A stretch of 33,192 bases of DNA from Desulfobacterales bacterium (GCA_025454275.1 JALOOS010000005.1:1-33192); one strand, 5' to 3'. Shown: positions 16,909 through 27,939, counted from the first letter of the stretch. A program made the numbers and translations. Notes: generated by a model not told the origin, from the letters alone.

Positions 16909-17995
16909 ATGAGCTGGCGGCGCGTGCGGGAGCTGATCCGCAAGGAGTTCATCCAGCTGTTCCGGGACCGCCGGAACCGGCCCCTGCTCGTCATTGCGCC
17001 GCTCATCCAGCTCGTGCTCTTCGGCTACGTCGTCACCACCGATGTGCGCGACATCCGGATGGCGCTGATCGATCTCTCCCGCACCCCGGAGAGCCGCCGC
17101 CTGGCCGACGCCTTCGACGCCAACCCGACCTTTCGCATCACCCACGTGCTCGAGAGCCCCGCGGCGCTGGACCGGCTGTTGGTCGAGCGCCGGGTGGACC
17201 TCGGGGTGCGGATCCCGCCCGATTTTGCGGCCGACATCCGCCGGGGGGATGAGCAACATGGCGGCTGTGCGCATCGCCTACGCCGCCAGCGTGATCGAGC
17301 GCTTCAACACCGAGCTCCTGCGCGAGCGCCATCGCGGGCGGATCGATTTCGGCGAGATCGACAGCCGCCTGCGCACCTGGTACAACCCCAACCTGGACAG
17401 CCGCTATTTCTACGTGCCGGGCATCGTCGCCTTCCTCGTGATGCTGCTCTCGCTGCTCTTCACCTCCATGGCCATCGTGCGCGAGACGGAAGCCGGGACC
17501 ATGGAGCAGCTGATCGTGACCCCGCTCCGCCCCGCCGAGCTCATCCTGGGCAAGACCATCCCGTTCATTCTCATCGCCCAGGCCCAGATGGTGCTGGTGA
17601 TCCTTTTCGCGCGGGGGTGGTTCGGCATCCCGATGGCGGGCAACGGGGCGCTGCTCCTGGCAGCGAGCTCGGTGTTCCTGCTGAGCACGCTCGGGATCGG
17701 GCTCCTTATTTCCACGGTCTCCCGGACCCAGCAGCAGGCCATGATGACCACCTTTTTCTTCATCCTGCCCTTTTTCATGCTGAGCGGCTTCGTCTTCCCC
17801 ATCGCCCATATGCCGGCGCCGATCCAGTGGCTGAACCACGCGAACCCCTTGAGCCATTTTCTGATCATCGTGCGGGGGGTGTTTTTGAAAGGCACGGGGT
17901 TTTCCGTGCTCTGGCCGCAGTTCCTGGAGATGGCCGTCATCGGTTGCCTGGTCTTCACCGCTGCGATCCGTCGGTTCCGCAAACGCCTGGAATAG
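16909..17995 (+). pseudogene. ABC-2 type permease (YbhR-like), frame-disrupted near nt 17240-17255
   Basis: N-term in frame of 16909 (MSWRRVRELIRKEFIQLFRDRRNRPLLVIAPLIQLVLFG...LGVRIPPDFAADIRRG); C-term in frame of 17225 (SNMAAVRIAYAASVIERFNTELL...VPGIVAFLVMLLSLLFTSMAIVRETEAGTMEQL). The conserved QVIIDGSD-type strand seen in the neighbouring permease is absent at the junction. Confidence 0.75.
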
Positions 17996-18070
17996 GCGGC
18001 CGCCCCTGGCGGGGATGGCCACGGACACGGCGCTGTGATATAAGCATCGGCTCAGCCGCGAGGCCTTATC

Positions 18071-19288
18071 ATGTCTACCATCGAACTTGAAAAACTGCGG
18101 ATCGAGAAACCCGCCCTGCGCCCGGGCGGCCGCCGCAAAAGGCGCCTCGCCGGGGCGGTGGTCCTGGTGCTGCTCCTGGCGGCGGCCGCGGCGGCCTACC
18201 GCCAGGGGTGGCTTGCGCCCGCGGTTGCGATCCAGACGGTCCTCGTCCAAAACATCCATCCCTCCCAGGCCCTCGCCCTGTTGAACGCGAGCGGCTATGT
18301 GGTGGCGGACCGCAAATCGGCGGTCGCCTCCAAGGTCACGGGGCGGCTCGTTTTCCTGGGGGTCGAGGAGGGCAGCCGTGTCACGCAGGGACAGGTCATC
18401 GCACGGCTGGAGAGCAAGGATGCCGCGGCGGCGCGCGACCGGGCCGGGCACAACGTCGCGGCGGCCCGTCACCAGCTCGCCCAGGCCCGGGCCGAGAAGG
18501 TCAACGCCGGCCTCGACTACGAGCGCAAGAAGGCACTCGTTGAAAAAGGCACGATCTCCCGCTCGCTCTTCGATGCGGCCGAGGCCCGCTTCCGGACCGC
18601 CGCCGCGGCCGAGGAGGGGCTCTCCGCCGCCCTGCTCGCGGCCAAGGCGGCCCTGGCGGAGGCCGAGGTGCTGCTCGACTACACCAACATCCGCGCTCCC
18701 TTCGATGCGGTGGTGCTGACCAAAAACGCCGACATCGGGGATATCGTCACCCCGCTCGCCGCCACGGCCGATGCCAAGGCGGCCGTCGTGACGATCGCCG
18801 ACATGGAATCGCTCCTGGTCGAGGTGGATGTGTCCGAGTCGAACATCGGCCGGGTGGCGGCCGGGCAGCCCTGCGAGATCCGGCTGGATGCCTTTCCGGA
18901 CAGGCGTTTTCCCGGGCGGGTGCACATGGTGCTCCCGACCGCCGACCGCAGCAAGGCCTCGATCACGGTCAAGGTGGCCTTCGAGGAGCGCGCCGCCGGG
19001 GTCCTGCCCGAGATGAGCGCCAAGGTGGCCTTTCTATCGCGCGCGGTCGGCCCCGACGAGCGGGAGCCGGTGGCGGCCGTGCCGGACTCGGCCGTGGCCC
19101 GGAGCGGCGGCGGCCCGCGACTCTTCCTGCTCGACGGCGAGAGGGTCCGTGCGGTGCCGGTCACGCTCGGCCGCCGCCTGGGCGAGATGGTGGAGCTGCG
19201 CGCGGGGCCAGCGATCGGCAGCCGCATCGCCGCGGCGCCGATCGCATCCTTGTCGGACGGGGCCCGCGTGTCGGTGACGAACCAGTGA
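18071..19288 (+). CDS. RND/HlyD-type periplasmic adaptor (MacA-like)
   Basis: LNASGYVVADRKSAVASKVTGRLVFLGVEEGSRVTQGQVIARL...TNIRAPFDAVVLTKNADIGDIV. Confidence 0.9.
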   Translation: MSTIELEKLRIEKPALRPGGRRKRRLAGAVVLVLLLAAAAAAYRQGWLAPAVAIQTVLVQNIHPSQALALLNASGYVVADRKSAVASKVTGRLVFLGVEEGSRVTQGQVIARLESKDAAAARDRAGHNVAAARHQLAQARAEKVNAGLDYERKKALVEKGTISRSLFDAAEARFRTAAAAEEGLSAALLAAKAALAEAEVLLDYTNIRAPFDAVVLTKNADIGDIVTPLAATADAKAAVVTIADMESLLVEVDVSESNIGRVAAGQPCEIRLDAFPDRRFPGRVHMVLPTADRSKASITVKVAFEERAAGVLPEMSAKVAFLSRAVGPDEREPVAAVPDSAVARSGGGPRLFLLDGERVRAVPVTLGRRLGEMVELRAGPAIGSRIAAAPIASLSDGARVSVTNQ

Positions 19289-19292
19289 TGAG

Positions 19293-20009
19293 ATGAGCAC
19301 CGATCGCCCGGCCGTCGTCGAGATCCGCCGCCTGTCGAAATCCTACCGCCGCGGCACCCAGATCATCCCGGTCCTGGAGGGGATCTCCCTCACCATCGCC
19401 GCGGGGGAGTTCCTGGCCTTGATGGGTCCCTCGGGCTCGGGCAAGAGCACACTCCTCAACCTGATCGCCGGGCTGGATCGGGCCGATGCCGGCACGGTCA
19501 CGATCGGCGGCATCGAGATCTCCTCCCTCTCGGAGACTGCGCTGGCCGCCTGGCGGGCCGCGCATGTCGGCTTCGTCTTCCAGTTCTACAATCTCATCCC
19601 GGTGCTGACGGCCTTCGAAAACGTCGAACTGCCGCTTGTCCTCACCGATCTCTCCCGGCGCCGGCGCCGGGAGCAGGTCGACACGGTCCTCCGCCTGGTC
19701 AACCTCCAGGACCGCAGCGACCATTATCCCGGGCAGCTCTCCGGCGGCCAGCAGCAGCGGGTCGCCATCGCGCGGGCGATCGTGACCGACCCGACCCTTA
19801 TCGTGGCCGATGAGCCCACCGGAGACCTCGACCGGGTTTCGGCCGAGGAGGTGCTCGTGCTGCTCGAGCGCCTGAGCCGGGAGATGGGCAAAACCGTCAT
19901 CATGGTGACCCATGACCCGCGCGCGGCGGGGCGGGCGGGGACCGTCAAACACCTCGACAAGGGGGTGCTGGCCCATGCTGGGGAAGCTCCTGTTCCGGAA
20001 TGCCTTTAG
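19293..20009 (+). CDS. ABC transporter ATP-binding protein (MacB/LolD type)
   Basis: [55 protein letters not shown]. Confidence 0.94.
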   Translation: MSTDRPAVVEIRRLSKSYRRGTQIIPVLEGISLTIAAGEFLALMGPSGSGKSTLLNLIAGLDRADAGTVTIGGIEISSLSETALAAWRAAHVGFVFQFYNLIPVLTAFENVELPLVLTDLSRRRRREQVDTVLRLVNLQDRSDHYPGQLSGGQQQRVAIARAIVTDPTLIVADEPTGDLDRVSAEEVLVLLERLSREMGKTVIMVTHDPRAAGRAGTVKHLDKGVLAHAGEAPVPECL

Positions 20010-21129
20010 GCACACCCTGCGCACCCTGCTCACCCTCTTCGGGGTGGCCGTGGCCGTTCTCGCCTTCGGGCTGCTGCGCACGGTGGTGGACGCGTGGTAC
20101 GCAGGGGTCTCCGCGGCCGCGGCCAACCGGCTCGTCACCCGCAACGCCATTTCGCTGACCTTCTTTCTGCCGATCGCCTACGGCGAGAAGATCCGGGCCG
20201 TCGACGGGGTAGAGGCCCTCTCCCACATGACCTGGTTCGGCGGCGTTTACATCGACCGCAAGAATTTCTTCGCCAATTTCGCCGTGGACGCGAAAACCTA
20301 CCTGGGGCTCTACCCGGAGTTCATCGTCCCCGAAGCGCAGGCGGACGCCTTCGGGCGCGACCGCAAGGGCTGCGTCGTCGGCCGGGGGCTCGCCCGGCGG
20401 TTCGGCTGGCAGGTGGGGGACGCGATCACCCTGCAGGGCACGATCTTCCCGGGGGAGTGGCCCTTGACCGTGCAGGCGATCTATTCCGGGCGCGACCGGA
20501 GCATCGACGAGAACCAGCTCTTCTTCCACTGGGACTATCTCAACGAGCGTCTCAAGATGGTAAGCCCGCGCCGGGCCAACTATGCCGGGATCTACGTCAT
20601 CCGGATTGCGGAGGCGGGCGCGGCCGCGGAGGTCTCGGCGGCGGTCGACGCGCTTTTCGCCAACTCGCTGGCCGAGACACTCACCGAAACCGAACGGGCC
20701 TTCCAGTTGGGGTTTGTCACCATGAGCGAGGCGATCCTGATGGCGATTCGCATGGTCTCCTTCATCATCATCGGCATCATCATGGCGGTGGCGGCCAACA
20801 CCATGATCATGTCGGTCAGGGAGCGGATGCACGAATTCGCGGTCTTGAAGACCCTCGGTTTCGGCGGGCTGCGCCTGGGCGGGCTGATCGCGGGGGAGTC
20901 TTTCGTGATCTGCGCGGCGGGCGGCGCGCTGGGGATCGCCGCCACCTTTCCGGCCCTGCGGATCATGTCCCACTACGTGAGCAACGTGTTCCCCGTGCTC
21001 GACATCACCGCCGCCACGCTGGCCTACGATCTCCTGGTGGTTCTCGCCGTGGCCCTGGTGGCGGCCCTTTTTCCCATCCGGCGCGTGGTCACGGTGCCGA
21101 TCGTGGCGGCGCTCGGGAGGGTGGGGTGA
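19975..21129 (+). CDS. FtsX/MacB-type ABC permease
   Basis: [32 protein letters not shown] ... [17 protein letters not shown]-type region ([18 protein letters not shown]); start at internal M of the 19912 ORF; overlaps the ATPase gene by 35 nt. Confidence 0.9.
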   Translation: MLGKLLFRNAFRHTLRTLLTLFGVAVAVLAFGLLRTVVDAWYAGVSAAAANRLVTRNAISLTFFLPIAYGEKIRAVDGVEALSHMTWFGGVYIDRKNFFANFAVDAKTYLGLYPEFIVPEAQADAFGRDRKGCVVGRGLARRFGWQVGDAITLQGTIFPGEWPLTVQAIYSGRDRSIDENQLFFHWDYLNERLKMVSPRRANYAGIYVIRIAEAGAAAEVSAAVDALFANSLAETLTETERAFQLGFVTMSEAILMAIRMVSFIIIGIIMAVAANTMIMSVRERMHEFAVLKTLGFGGLRLGGLIAGESFVICAAGGALGIAATFPALRIMSHYVSNVFPVLDITAATLAYDLLVVLAVALVAALFPIRRVVTVPIVAALGRVG

Positions 21130-21131
21130 AC

Positions 21132-22265
21132 ATGCTGGCTCGGCGGCTGACGACGCTGCTGACGGCCGGGGGCATGGCGCTCGTCGTTTTTGCCTTTGCG
21201 GCGATCGTGATGCTGGCGGAGGGGCTTGAAACCACGCTGGTCGATTCGGGCTCCTTCGCGAACGCGATCGTCATCCGCAAGTCCTCCACCTCCGAGGTCC
21301 AGAGCGGGGTCTCGCGTGGCGAAGCCGCCATCATCGAGACCCAGCCGGAGGTGGCCCTCGATGCCGCCGGGCGGCCGCTCGTGGCCAAGGAGGTGGTGGT
21401 GCTGATCAACCTGCGCAAGCGGGGATCGGAGAGCACCTCCAACGTCACGATCCGCGGCACCTCCCCGGCCTCCGCTGCGCTGCGGCCGGAGGTGCGGCTG
21501 CTGGAGGGGCGCGCCCCGCGTCCCGGGTCGGATGAGATCATGGTGGGCACGGGAATCGCGCGGCGCTTCCGGAACGCCGGGGTGAACGAAACGATCTCCT
21601 TCGCCCGGAGCGACTGGCGGGTCGTGGGCGTCTTCGATGCCGGCAACACGAGCTTCTCCTCGGAGATCTGGGGCGACGCGGACCGGTTCATGCAGGCCTT
21701 CCGCCGCCAGGCGTACTCCTCGGTGATACTGCGGATGCGGGACCCCGAGGGGCTGGCGGCGCTCGCGGAGCGCATCGCCTCCGACCCGCGCCTGGCCTGC
21801 GAGGTCAAGCGCGAGGTCGTCTACTACCGGGAGCAATCCGAGCTGACGGCCAAATTCCTGAGGATTCTCGGGACGGCGCTCACCCTGATCTTTTCGGTCG
21901 GGGCCGTCGTCGGGGCCATGATCACCATGTACGCCGCCGTGGCCAACCGCACGGCCGAGATCGGAACGCTCCGGGCAATGGGCTTCCAGCGACGGGCGAT
22001 CCTGACGGCCTTTCTGCTCGAGTCCCTGCTTCTGGGCGGCACCGGGGGGGGTGCAGGAGTTGCGCTCGCATCCCTGCTGCAGACGGTGACGGTCTCGACC
22101 ACCAATTTCCAGACCTTCGCCGAGCTCGCCTTCCGGTTCCGCCTGAGCCCGGCGATCGTGGGGGAGGGGATGCTCTTTGCGCTCCTCATGGGTCTTGCGG
22201 GTGGGCTGCTGCCGGCCGTGCGGGCGGCGCGCATGAACATCGTCGCGGCCTTGCGGGAAGCTTGA
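21132..22265 (+). CDS. FtsX/MacB-type ABC permease
   Basis: MLARRLTTLLTAGGMALVVFAFAAIVMLAEGLETTL...NRTAEIGTLRAMGFQRRAILTAFLLESLLLG...GLLPAVRAARMNIVAALREA. Start at ATG 21132 rather than the track's 20094. Confidence 0.9.
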   Translation: MLARRLTTLLTAGGMALVVFAFAAIVMLAEGLETTLVDSGSFANAIVIRKSSTSEVQSGVSRGEAAIIETQPEVALDAAGRPLVAKEVVVLINLRKRGSESTSNVTIRGTSPASAALRPEVRLLEGRAPRPGSDEIMVGTGIARRFRNAGVNETISFARSDWRVVGVFDAGNTSFSSEIWGDADRFMQAFRRQAYSSVILRMRDPEGLAALAERIASDPRLACEVKREVVYYREQSELTAKFLRILGTALTLIFSVGAVVGAMITMYAAVANRTAEIGTLRAMGFQRRAILTAFLLESLLLGGTGGGAGVALASLLQTVTVSTTNFQTFAELAFRFRLSPAIVGEGMLFALLMGLAGGLLPAVRAARMNIVAALREA

Positions 22266-22353
22266 GTTTTGAAAAAAGGTCGTTTACAAACCAACCACGG
22301 GGCCATATGCGCCGGCCGGGCGCAGTTCCGGATTTGGAAAAGGAGGATGCGAT

Positions 22354-22791
22354 ATGATCGGGAAGACGATCGACGAACTGAAGGTGGGGGACAGTGCCGA
22401 GTTCTCCAAGACGGTGAGCGAGGCGGACATCTATCTCTTCGCCGGGATCACCGGGGATTTCAACCCGGCCCATGTCGACGAGGAGTACGCCCGTAAGACC
22501 TACTTCGCCACCCGCATCGCGCACGGCATGCTCTCGGCGGGCTTCATTTCGACGGTGCTGGGCACCCGGCTGCCGGGCCCGGGCACGATCTACATGCGCC
22601 AGGAGCTGACCTTCCTGGGGGCGGTCAAAATCGGGGATACCATCACGGCGAAGGCCGAGGTGATCGAGATCGACACGGCCAAGGGCCGGGTGAAGCTCCG
22701 GACCACCTGCGACAACCAGGAAGGCCAGCGGGTCCTGACCGGCGAGGCCCTCGTCAGCCCACCCCGGCCGCCGAAAAAAGCCGGCGGATAA
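22354..22791 (+). CDS. MaoC-like (R)-specific enoyl-CoA hydratase
   Basis: DIYLFAGITGDFNPAHVDEEYARKTYFATRIAHGMLSAGFISTVLGTRLPGPGTIYMRQELTF; SD AAAAGGAGG. Confidence 0.92.
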   Translation: MIGKTIDELKVGDSAEFSKTVSEADIYLFAGITGDFNPAHVDEEYARKTYFATRIAHGMLSAGFISTVLGTRLPGPGTIYMRQELTFLGAVKIGDTITAKAEVIEIDTAKGRVKLRTTCDNQEGQRVLTGEALVSPPRPPKKAGG

Positions 22792-22869
22792 TCGCCCCGG
22801 AACCCCGCCGATCGAATTTCAGGCTGCTTCGGGATCAATCGGAGCGGCCGTTTCGGCTCGGCCGCATCG

Positions 22870-23737
22870 CTACTTCATGAGCAGGAGACTTGCGGCCATC
22901 ATCAGCATCCCTCCCACGAGGCCGAGCAGGCTGTCGTGGTCCTTGCCATAAGACCATGATGCCGGCGACCCCGGCAAAGAGGATTCCCATCAGTTCGGCC
23001 GGGATCACCCCGCCCTCGCCCGCCACGACCCAGCGCAGCATCAGATAGGCGATAACCGCCCCCACGGGCTCCGACAATCCGCTTAGGAGGGAATACAGAA
23101 ACGCCTTTTTCCGGTTGCCGGTTGCATAAAAAATCGGCACGGAAACGCTGATCCCCTCGGGGATGTTGTGCAACGCCACGGCGATGGCGATGGCGAGGCC
23201 CAGGCTCGGGTCATGCAGGGCCGCCAGAAACGTCGCCAGCCCTTCCGGAAAGTTGTGGATGGCGATCGCCAGGGCCGTGAACAACCCCATGCGCATGAGT
23301 TTTTTCCGTTTCATGCCGTCGCCGGCGAGTCCGGGGCCCGCGTCCGGATCGCACGTGCAAACGGAGGCCGTGCGGGCGTTGCCCGAAGAGGGGATGGTGT
23401 GCAGCGGTGCCGTTTCGGTCTCCGTGCGCGTCTCGTGCGGATTCTCCCCTGCGGGGATCAGCGCATCGATCATGCCGATCAGAAACATTCCGCCGAAAAA
23501 GGCGGCGGTATTGGCCCACTGCCCCCAATACTCGCCGTAGGCCGCCGTCAGGGATTCAAGCCCTTTGAAAAAAATCTCGACAAAGGCAACATACAGCATC
23601 ACCCCGGCGGAGAACCCGGTGGCGACGGAGAGAAACCGGAAGTTCGTTCGTTTGGCGGTGAAGGCGATGATGCTGCCGATGCCGGTCGCCATGCCGGCGA
23701 ATACGGTGAGTCCAATCGCAATGGCCACGTCGTTCAT
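22870..23737 (-). pseudogene. ZIP-family metal transporter (ZupT-like) with disrupted C-terminus
   Basis: [56 protein letters not shown]...[22 protein letters not shown]...[17 protein letters not shown]...[10 protein letters not shown], then a frame change; the native-looking tail [26 protein letters not shown] ends at 22870 in another frame. The N-terminal frame itself runs to a stop at 22835. Confidence 0.75.
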
Positions 23738-23853
23738 CGGTTTCCGGCCCTCCGGGTGCCACGGATGAAAGCGGCCTGATTGCCGGCCGCCGATTTCTTC
23801 GACGGCGCAGGAAAGCACCATATTCCAGCCGACAGCGGGCAATTGACAGCCAT
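23734..23853 (-). CDS. Upstream ORF/leader peptide overlapping the ZIP transporter start
   Basis: Consensus SD AAGGAGG, ATG 23853, encodes [39 protein letters not shown], stop overlaps the transporter ATG (ATGA). Confidence 0.5.
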   Translation of the reverse strand: MAVNCPLSAGIWCFPAPSKKSAAGNQAAFIRGTRRAGNR

Positions 23854-23987
23854 GGTAAACTCCTCCTTTTCGGTGGCGTACCCGTGTCACGCCGTCAAAA
23901 ACGAAGACGTATAGAGAATTGAGTTCCGCCAGCGGCGGTGGGCCGGTTATTCCTGCGGCGGCCGCCCGCAGCCTCATCGCATCCGTT

Positions 23988-26936
23988 CTATGCCGTCCCT
24001 TGTCCTCCGGCGCCGGGGTCCAGCATCCTTCTCAGGGTCCTGGCGAGATCGCCCAAGGCGAGGGGTTTGAAGGCGAATTCCCGGATCCCGGCGGCGCGGG
24101 CCTTCTGTTCGTTGGCCTGGTCGCTGAAACCGGTGCAGAGGAGAATGGGCAGACCCGGTTTGATCCCGAGCAGCGTTCTGGCAAGGTTCACCCCGTTCAT
24201 CTGCGGCATGGTCATGTCGGTGATGACGGCATCGTACCGGCCGGGGCCGGCGCTGAAGGCCTCGATCGCCTCGATCGGGCTGGTGCGCGTTTCAACGGTG
24301 TAGCCCATCCGTCTCAGCATCTGGGCGGTCATGTCGACGAGCGCCTTCTCGTCGTCCACCACCAGGAGGGTCTCGGAGCCCCCCGGAAGGGTCGCGGGGG
24401 AAGCGGGCGCCTCCGGCGGGGCGCCCTCGGCGACGAGGGGCAGAAATATTTGAAAACGGCTGCCTTTCCCAGCCTCACTCTCCAGCATGATAAACCCGTC
24501 GTGCGATTTGACGATGCCATGGACGACCGACAGTCCGAGCCCGGTCCCCTTGCCCTGCTCCTTGGTCGTGAAATAGGGATCGAAGATGCGATGCTGGATC
24601 TCCGGCGCGATGCCGGCCCCCGTGTCGCTGACGGTCAGCCGGAGGAACTCGCCGGGCTCGACGCCCGGTTCGAAGCCCGCCTGCTCGGCGCTGATCGTCG
24701 CCTTGTCGATGCGGATCTCGAGCAGGCCGTTTTCCTGGTGCTCCATGGCGTGCGCGGCGTTGGTGCACAGGTTCATCAGAACCTGCTGCATCTGGGTGGG
24801 GTTGCCGAGAATGGCGGATCCCGCATCCACGCCGATGTGGCGTTCGACCCGGATGCTGCTGGGAAGGGTGGACTTCAGAAAATCGTAAGTTTCCTGGACC
24901 ACCGATTTCAGGTTGATGAGCATCCGCTGTTGTTCGTCCCGCCGGCTGAAGGTCAGGATCTGCTTCACCAGCTGCCGGGCGCGTGTGGCCGCGATCTGGA
25001 TCTGTTGGACGGAGAAACGGTCGTTCTCCGGGGCCCCGTCCGACAGCATCAGCATGTCGGCGTTGCCGATGATGACGCTCAGGATGTTGTTGAAATCGTG
25101 TGCGATCCCCCCGGCCAGAACCCCGATCGCCTCCATTTTCTGGGCCTGCTGCAGCTGGGATTCCAATTTTTCGCGGTCCCGCTCGGCCTTGAGGCGGCTG
25201 CTGATGTCGGTGACGAAGGCATAGGAAAAGCCGCGGCCGTCTTTTTCGATGAAGTTTGCGGTTATCTCCACCGGGAAGCGGGACCCGTCCTTTCGCCGAT
25301 GGTGGGATCGGACGACCCGAACCCCCTCCTGGGCGAGGATTCGGCGGTGGTCGGCCCATTTTTCGGGTGTGAAGTCAGGGTCGATCTCGAAAACGGTTCG
25401 CCCGACAAGCTCCTGCCGGCCGTACCCGAGGCTGCGGCAGGCTTCCGTGTTGACATCCAGGATCCGGGCCCCATCGCCCACGCGGAAGATGGCCACCGCC
25501 GCGTGGTCCAGGCAGAATCGCGCCAGCCGCAGCTCCTCTTCGGCCTTCCTGCGCTCGGTGACATCCTTCAGCGTCCCCTGGTAATACTGGATGCGCCCCT
25601 GGTCGTCGCGGATCGCGATCCCCTGGTTTTCGACCCAGATGATGCGGCCGTCCCGCCGCCGCATCTGAAATTCCAAGGGTGTCAGCCCGCTGCTGCCATC
25701 GACCTGCTGCATGAAGAGGCTGCGGTCCTCCGGATTCACGTACAGCTGCCCTGCCGGGAGGGAGAGAACCTCCTGCTTGGTCGCGTAGCCGAACATGTTC
25801 ACCAGGGGCGAATTGACATCCAGGACGCGTCCGCCGGGCTCGGAGCGGTAGATCCCGATCGGAACGTTTTCAAACAGGCCGCGGTAGTGGTCTTCACTTT
25901 CCGAAAGCGCCTGCTGGGCCTCCCAGAGCTTTTCGAACGAGGATTGGATCTTCTTGAACTGATCGATGATCTGTTCGCGCATCCGGCCGAAAGCCGCGGC
26001 GAGTTCACCGATTTCATCCGGACGCTGCGCCAGAGGCGCCAATTCGGCGGACGGCTGCATGGTTTTTCCGAATCCGGCCGCCTCCCGGGCCAGCTGCTGA
26101 ATGGGGCGCACAAAGCGGGCCGAGGCGCGCCGGCCCAGCCAGAAAACGGCGGTCAACGTGGCCAGCAGGATCACCCCCATGCCCCCGCCGATCCGCCACA
26201 CAAGCCCCGCGCTGTAGGCCCGGTAGCTATCGGCGATCCGCCGGGCGCGCTCCCGCGTGAACCGGACCGGGGATAGGAACTCGTCCAGGTAGGTCGTGGC
26301 GGCCACCATCAGGGTGCGCCCCTCGAGCGGCGTCCGGACGGGCAGCATCACCATGAATTTCTGGGTCAGGCGCCGGTCCTCCTCGCGCCACTGGTAGTAA
26401 CCCGACGACTCCCTTCCGGAGAGGGACGGCTCGAACACCGACCACCAGGAGGGCAGCGCCGCTGCCAGCGACGGCATGCTGAGGCCGATCAGCTCCGGGT
26501 TGGGATGCAGCCGCATCGTGCCGGTGCCGGCTTCATAAAGGCAGGTGTAGCCGGTCAATCCGACCTGTTGGACGGCGATAGGCCGGATCGCCGGGCTCGC
26601 CTGCAGCGCTGCGATCGTCAGGCCGGGATGGGCCGTGATATAGGCGTCCATTTGGCGGGCGGCTTCCTGGGCCCGGATGCGGATGTGGTTCTCGCCGTCT
26701 TGCACCATCTGGGCCTCGATGTCGTCCTTGAGCGTGTGCATGGAATCGTCGATCAAATCGCCGATGTGATCCTGCGCAAAATAGGCCCCGATGAGGATGA
26801 ACACGAAAAAAGAGATGAAGGGCACCAGGGACAATACGAGGTAATCGCGGTTGAGCTTGTCGACGATTGAGTGTCGGGCGGCGTCTGTTTTCAACGCAAA
26901 AGACCCTCCAGCGGCTGTCGGTGCCTTCACGGGCAT
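23988..26936 (-). CDS. Hybrid sensor histidine kinase (TM-extracytoplasmic sensor-TM-HAMP-like-PAS-PAS-HisKA-HATPase_c-REC)
   Basis: [21 protein letters not shown] (H-box), [10 protein letters not shown] (N-box), [28 protein letters not shown]-terminal receiver [11 protein letters not shown]...[13 protein letters not shown]. Confidence 0.93.
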   Translation of the reverse strand: MPVKAPTAAGGSFALKTDAARHSIVDKLNRDYLVLSLVPFISFFVFILIGAYFAQDHIGDLIDDSMHTLKDDIEAQMVQDGENHIRIRAQEAARQMDAYITAHPGLTIAALQASPAIRPIAVQQVGLTGYTCLYEAGTGTMRLHPNPELIGLSMPSLAAALPSWWSVFEPSLSGRESSGYYQWREEDRRLTQKFMVMLPVRTPLEGRTLMVAATTYLDEFLSPVRFTRERARRIADSYRAYSAGLVWRIGGGMGVILLATLTAVFWLGRRASARFVRPIQQLAREAAGFGKTMQPSAELAPLAQRPDEIGELAAAFGRMREQIIDQFKKIQSSFEKLWEAQQALSESEDHYRGLFENVPIGIYRSEPGGRVLDVNSPLVNMFGYATKQEVLSLPAGQLYVNPEDRSLFMQQVDGSSGLTPLEFQMRRRDGRIIWVENQGIAIRDDQGRIQYYQGTLKDVTERRKAEEELRLARFCLDHAAVAIFRVGDGARILDVNTEACRSLGYGRQELVGRTVFEIDPDFTPEKWADHRRILAQEGVRVVRSHHRRKDGSRFPVEITANFIEKDGRGFSYAFVTDISSRLKAERDREKLESQLQQAQKMEAIGVLAGGIAHDFNNILSVIIGNADMLMLSDGAPENDRFSVQQIQIAATRARQLVKQILTFSRRDEQQRMLINLKSVVQETYDFLKSTLPSSIRVERHIGVDAGSAILGNPTQMQQVLMNLCTNAAHAMEHQENGLLEIRIDKATISAEQAGFEPGVEPGEFLRLTVSDTGAGIAPEIQHRIFDPYFTTKEQGKGTGLGLSVVHGIVKSHDGFIMLESEAGKGSRFQIFLPLVAEGAPPEAPASPATLPGGSETLLVVDDEKALVDMTAQMLRRMGYTVETRTSPIEAIEAFSAGPGRYDAVITDMTMPQMNGVNLARTLLGIKPGLPILLCTGFSDQANEQKARAAGIREFAFKPLALGDLARTLRRMLDPGAGGQGTA

Positions 26937-27167
26937 TCCGAGTCGGATCAGGTCCGGAGTATTCCGGCAGGCGGCGGGCCGGCAGGCATGAACTCGATCC
27001 TCAGCGGGTTCAAGTTGTTTTCAGGTCTGGATCGGGGATGGATTTCCCGCAGGCAAGTGCGGCCGCACGCCGGCTCCGTAGGGCATTATCCCATTTATGG
27101 GAGAAAGCATCAAGAAACAGGGACCGACGTTGCCACTGATCGACCCGGGTGTCGGGGAGCCGAAAGA

Positions 27168-27923
27168 TCAGGGCGGGCCGTAGAGCGTGCCCAGGAAATG
27201 GTTCATCTGGCGGTACCACCAGGGCCAGTCGTGGTTGACCTCCGGGCCCCAGAAATCGACCCAGGCGGGGGTTGCCTTTTCGCGGAAGATGCGATCCAGT
27301 GCGCGGGTGTCCTCGATCGCCTCCTCCTCCCAGGCCCCCTGGCCGACGCAGACGATGATCCGGCTCCGTCGATACCAGTCGAGAAACCACGGGTCGTTCA
27401 GACCCGGCAGATAGGAGAGGGGTGAATTGAAATAGACCGCGGGGAGATCCTCCGGCCCCAGGCCGAACTCGGGACGGTCGAGCCGGTAGAGGCCGGAGAG
27501 GGCGATGGTCCCCTCGCAGGCGTCGGGGTGCTTGAGGAAGAAATTCACCGCATGGTAGGCGCCCATGCTGCAGCCGGTCGCCATGGGCCGCTCCCCCGGC
27601 GTGGCGCAGTGCCCGCGGATGAAGGGCACGACCTCCTGAACGATGTATGCATCGTAGGCTTCGTGGCGGGCGTTGCGCTCGGCCGGCGGGATGCCGGTGT
27701 GGTACCAGGACTCGGCATCCACGCTGTCGACGGCATAGAGCTTGATCCGGCCGGCGTTGATGAAGGGGGCGATTTCGGCCACCATGCCCAGCCCCTCGAA
27801 GTCGAAGTACCGACCCCGGGAGCAGGGAAAGACGATGAAGGGCTTGCCCCAATGGCCGTAGACCTTGAGCTCCATCCCGCGGTTGAGATGCGGACTCCAC
27901 CAGTGGTGATGTTCGGTGTGCAT
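27168..27923 (-). CDS. Esterase-like alpha/beta hydrolase (COG4947-like)
   Basis: MHTEHHHWWSPHLNRGMELKVYGHWGKPFIVFPCSRGRYFDFEGLGMV...ATGCSMGAYHAVNFFLKHPD (GxSxG nucleophile elbow)...WGPEVNHDWPWWYRQMNHFL (catalytic His region). Confidence 0.85.
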   Translation of the reverse strand: MHTEHHHWWSPHLNRGMELKVYGHWGKPFIVFPCSRGRYFDFEGLGMVAEIAPFINAGRIKLYAVDSVDAESWYHTGIPPAERNARHEAYDAYIVQEVVPFIRGHCATPGERPMATGCSMGAYHAVNFFLKHPDACEGTIALSGLYRLDRPEFGLGPEDLPAVYFNSPLSYLPGLNDPWFLDWYRRSRIIVCVGQGAWEEEAIEDTRALDRIFREKATPAWVDFWGPEVNHDWPWWYRQMNHFLGTLYGPP

Positions 27924-27939
27924 GGCCCCTCGTTTCCGG

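Noticed and set aside
15612-18925. Long minus-strand ORFs (464 and 595 aa) under the exporter genes
   Set aside because: H/Q/R/E-rich antisense translations of ABC permease and adaptor genes, no domain signal.
20094-21131. Track start of the 723-aa permease ORF
   Set aside because: The first ~345 residues are an out-of-frame reading of the upstream FtsX gene; real start is ATG 21132.
23919-26276. 785-aa plus-strand ORF opposite the sensor kinase
   Set aside because: Antisense shadow ORF; the minus-strand kinase motifs are unambiguous.
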